Source: an uncultured Alphaproteobacteria bacterium
Lineage (GTDB): Bacteria > Pseudomonadota > Alphaproteobacteria > Caulobacterales > Hyphomonadaceae
Direction of reading: 5' to 3'
DNA length: 5,884 nt
NCBI GenBank assembly: GCA_903831485.1
Contig: CAIKXW010000278.1
Location: forward strand, 1-5,884
Shown: positions 4,716 to 5,884 of the stretch, one piece after another
Layout of the letters: each line of letters opens with the position of its first letter
How positions within the stretch are numbered: position 1 is the stretch's first letter
Translations under genes and position numbers: made by a program
The notes under the pieces: model-generated
Told to the model about the DNA's origin: nothing
What the model saw: the letters and a program-made list of their open reading frames with translations, nothing else
The model's database searches: none

Positions 4716-4840
4716 ACCGCGGGCCGCCCCCGCCCGGCCGAACTCATTCCCACTGCGCAATCATTCCTTAAACGGCGCAACCGAGCTTGGCGCAAAGCCC
4801 CGCGCGTGGTTTGACTCGTCGGGGGCTGACGGAGACCGTG

Positions 4841-5740
4841 ATGATCCGCGTTACAGCGTCCCTCTCACTATTTGCGCTGCTGTCAGCCTGCAGCGCCGCG
4901 CCCTCCGATCCCAACGCCGGTTCCGCGATGGTGACGCCATCCACGGCAGGCCTCACCTCCGGCCCGGGTGAAACCCAGCCGCCGCCGCTCGACATCACCG
5001 CCGAGCCGGCCCCCGCCGCCGAAGAGCCCACCCCCGAAGCGCCGGTCGAACCCGCCCCATCCCATGTCGCGCTCAAATACCTGATCGGCGACGTCGATCC
5101 CGCCAGCGATCCGAAATTCGCGCGCATCCCCGAAAAATACATCGGCGGAAGCCGCGTCTGGGGCCACAAGGACGCGGTCGACGCCTTCGTGCGCATGGCG
5201 GAGGATGCCGAGCAAAACGGCTACAAGCTGAAGATCGTTTCCGCCTTCCGCTCGTTCGGCGACCAGGAGAAAATCTGGGAAGACAAATGGACCGGCAAGA
5301 CGCTGGTCGGCGGCAAGAAGCTCAACACTTCCATCGCCGACCCAGCAGCCCGCGCGCTGAAGATCCTCCAATACTCGTCCATGCCCGGCACCTCGCGCCA
5401 CCACTGGGGCACCGACTTCGACTTCAACAGCCTCGAGAACAGCTACTTCACAAACAACAAGGATGGCCGCCGCATCTATGACTGGCTGGTCAACCACGCC
5501 GCCAATTACGGCTTCTGCCAAGTCTACACCTCCAAGAAGGGCGAAGGCGCGCGTCCCACCGGCTATGAAGAGGAAAAGTGGCACTGGTCCTACGCGCCCG
5601 TGGCGTCATGGTATCTCAGGCAATATCCGATCGACGTCGGCTATGAGCGCCTGACCGGCTTTCTCGGGTCGGAGACCGCGCAGCAGATCGACGTCATCCC
5701 CAACTACGTGCAGGGCATCAGTCCGGAGTGCGTCCAGTAG
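4841..5740 (+). CDS. M15 (VanY/LdcB-type) D-alanyl-D-alanine carboxypeptidase-like lipoprotein, 299 aa
   Basis: This is a predicted zinc metallopeptidase that trims peptidoglycan stem peptides. The signal MIRVTASLSLFALLSAC ends in lipobox LSAC with acylated C17. A long Pro/Ala/Glu/Thr linker (18-74, including a PPP at 47-49) spaces the enzyme from the membrane. The catalytic domain covers about 76-265. The motif SRHHWGTDFD (185-194) is the SxHxxGxxxD signature, giving zinc ligands H187 and D194. EKWHW (245-249) supplies the general base E245 and third ligand H248. The earlier VSAFRSFGDQEKIW (133-146) matches the conserved start of the VanY fold. The choice between DD- and LD-carboxypeptidase cannot be made by eye. 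The start is ATG 4841 with GGAG at 4831-4834, 6 nt upstream. The frame is open from ATG 4787, but starting there would put 18 charged residues before the signal. It probably has its own promoter in the 125-bp gap after tesB, which includes the possible stem AGCCCC (4796-4801)/GGGGCT (4822-4827). Confidence 0.9.
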   Translation: MIRVTASLSLFALLSACSAAPSDPNAGSAMVTPSTAGLTSGPGETQPPPLDITAEPAPAAEEPTPEAPVEPAPSHVALKYLIGDVDPASDPKFARIPEKYIGGSRVWGHKDAVDAFVRMAEDAEQNGYKLKIVSAFRSFGDQEKIWEDKWTGKTLVGGKKLNTSIADPAARALKILQYSSMPGTSRHHWGTDFDFNSLENSYFTNNKDGRRIYDWLVNHAANYGFCQVYTSKKGEGARPTGYEEEKWHWSYAPVASWYLRQYPIDVGYERLTGFLGSETAQQIDVIPNYVQGISPECVQ

Positions 5741-5773
5741 GGACATGCGCTTGATCGGCGGCGCCACGCATGC

Positions 5774-5793
5774 TCCCTGAGGGCGGGTCAGGA
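5774..5793 (+). repeat. Small hairpin touching the Shine-Dalgarno of the 5806 gene
   Basis: CTCCCTGA (5774-5781 region) can pair with TCAGGAG (5788-5794) across a G-rich loop, with one bulged C, giving about seven base pairs. Its 3' arm takes the first GGAG of the purine-rich ribosome site (5791-5800) but leaves GGGGAG free. It may be a weak attenuator of translation or of no consequence. Confidence 0.2.
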
Positions 5794-5805
5794 GGGGGAG
5801 TATAC

Positions 5806-5884
5806 ATGCGCGTGCTTGTCGCTTGTCTTGCAGCCACGCTCGCAGTGGCCCCAGCCCTCGCTCAGCCCGCGCTGATCCCCCGCA
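5806..5884 (+). CDS. Exported protein, N-terminus only; possibly S9 family peptidase
   Basis: Twenty-six codons are visible before the window ends. They read MRVLVACLAATLAVAPALA and then QPALIPR. This is a Sec signal peptide with one Arg, a hydrophobic core and an ALA-Q signal peptidase I site after residue 19. A cysteine at position 7 is not in a lipobox. The ribosome site is excellent: GGAGGGGGAG at 5791-5800, 5 nt before the ATG. The mature start QPALIPR resembles the beginning of many alphaproteobacterial prolyl-oligopeptidase-family (S9) exported peptidases, which often run on to a LFGNP-like segment. That identity is a guess from seven residues. The gap to the upstream carboxypeptidase is 65 bp in the same direction, so co-transcription is possible. 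Confidence 0.65.
   Translation, partial: MRVLVACLAATLAVAPALAQPALIPR

Noticed and set aside
4716..4745. GC-rich stretch after tesB as a terminator
   Set aside because: Only about 5 bp (GGCCG/CGGCC) pair and there is no T-run, so it is too weak to list.
4787..4840. Upstream start of the M15 carboxypeptidase at ATG 4787
   Set aside because: It would bury the lipoprotein signal behind 18 polar residues. ATG 4841 has GGAG at the right distance.
4883..5584. 233-codon minus-strand frame opposite the carboxypeptidase gene
   Set aside because: Mirror frame of a strongly supported gene, with a Gly/Val-rich composition typical of antisense shadows.

Overview
This is a GC-rich stretch of ordinary-looking alphaproteobacterial chromosome. 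The lineage call is inference. It rests on a canonical CtrA-type box (TTAA-N7-TTAAC), a perfect FNR/FixK-type box, GANTC (CcrM) sites that are sparse but partly intergenic, and a run of small lipoproteins with LxAC lipoboxes including a DUF3617-like one. A Caulobacterales/Hyphomonadaceae-like genome fits best; other alphaproteobacteria are possible. I see no insertion sequence, phage gene, CRISPR array, tRNA or rRNA.

Layout. The left end (1-415) has two divergent small ribbon-helix-helix genes. One is cut by the window edge on the minus strand (start at 138) and one is complete on the plus strand (230-415). The 91 bp between them carry three copies of GCATTGC, two direct and one inverted, spaced exactly 11 bp apart and ending at the second gene's start codon; this looks like an autoregulatory operator. 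At 577-1026 is an unrecognised Ala-rich helical protein with a very strong Shine-Dalgarno and a CtrA box about 90 bp upstream. At 1039-1557 (minus) is a two-TM membrane protein. It is divergent from a CxxCH cytochrome lipoprotein (1705-2241); the 147 bp between them hold an FNR box and, exactly 22 bp away centre to centre, a second 20-bp imperfect palindrome. Convergent with the cytochrome is yebC (2253-3002, minus).

The right half is all plus strand: a DUF3617-like lipoprotein (3163-3669), a strong hairpin (3713-3740), an acyl-CoA thioesterase II (3822-4715), an M15/VanY-type peptidoglycan carboxypeptidase lipoprotein (4841-5740), and the first 26 codons of an exported protein (from 5806), whose start resembles S9 prolyl-oligopeptidase-family proteins.

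How the genes relate. They do not form one pathway. Shared themes are the envelope (three lipoproteins, one membrane protein, one exported protein) and regulation. Three intergenic regions carry clean, family-recognisable regulatory sites: RHH operator, CtrA box and FNR box. These are the most informative content. I found no convincing new multi-gene system; the best candidates for follow-up are the phased RHH operator, the CtrA-boxed orphan gene, and the FNR-plus-palindrome promoter of the cytochrome lipoprotein.
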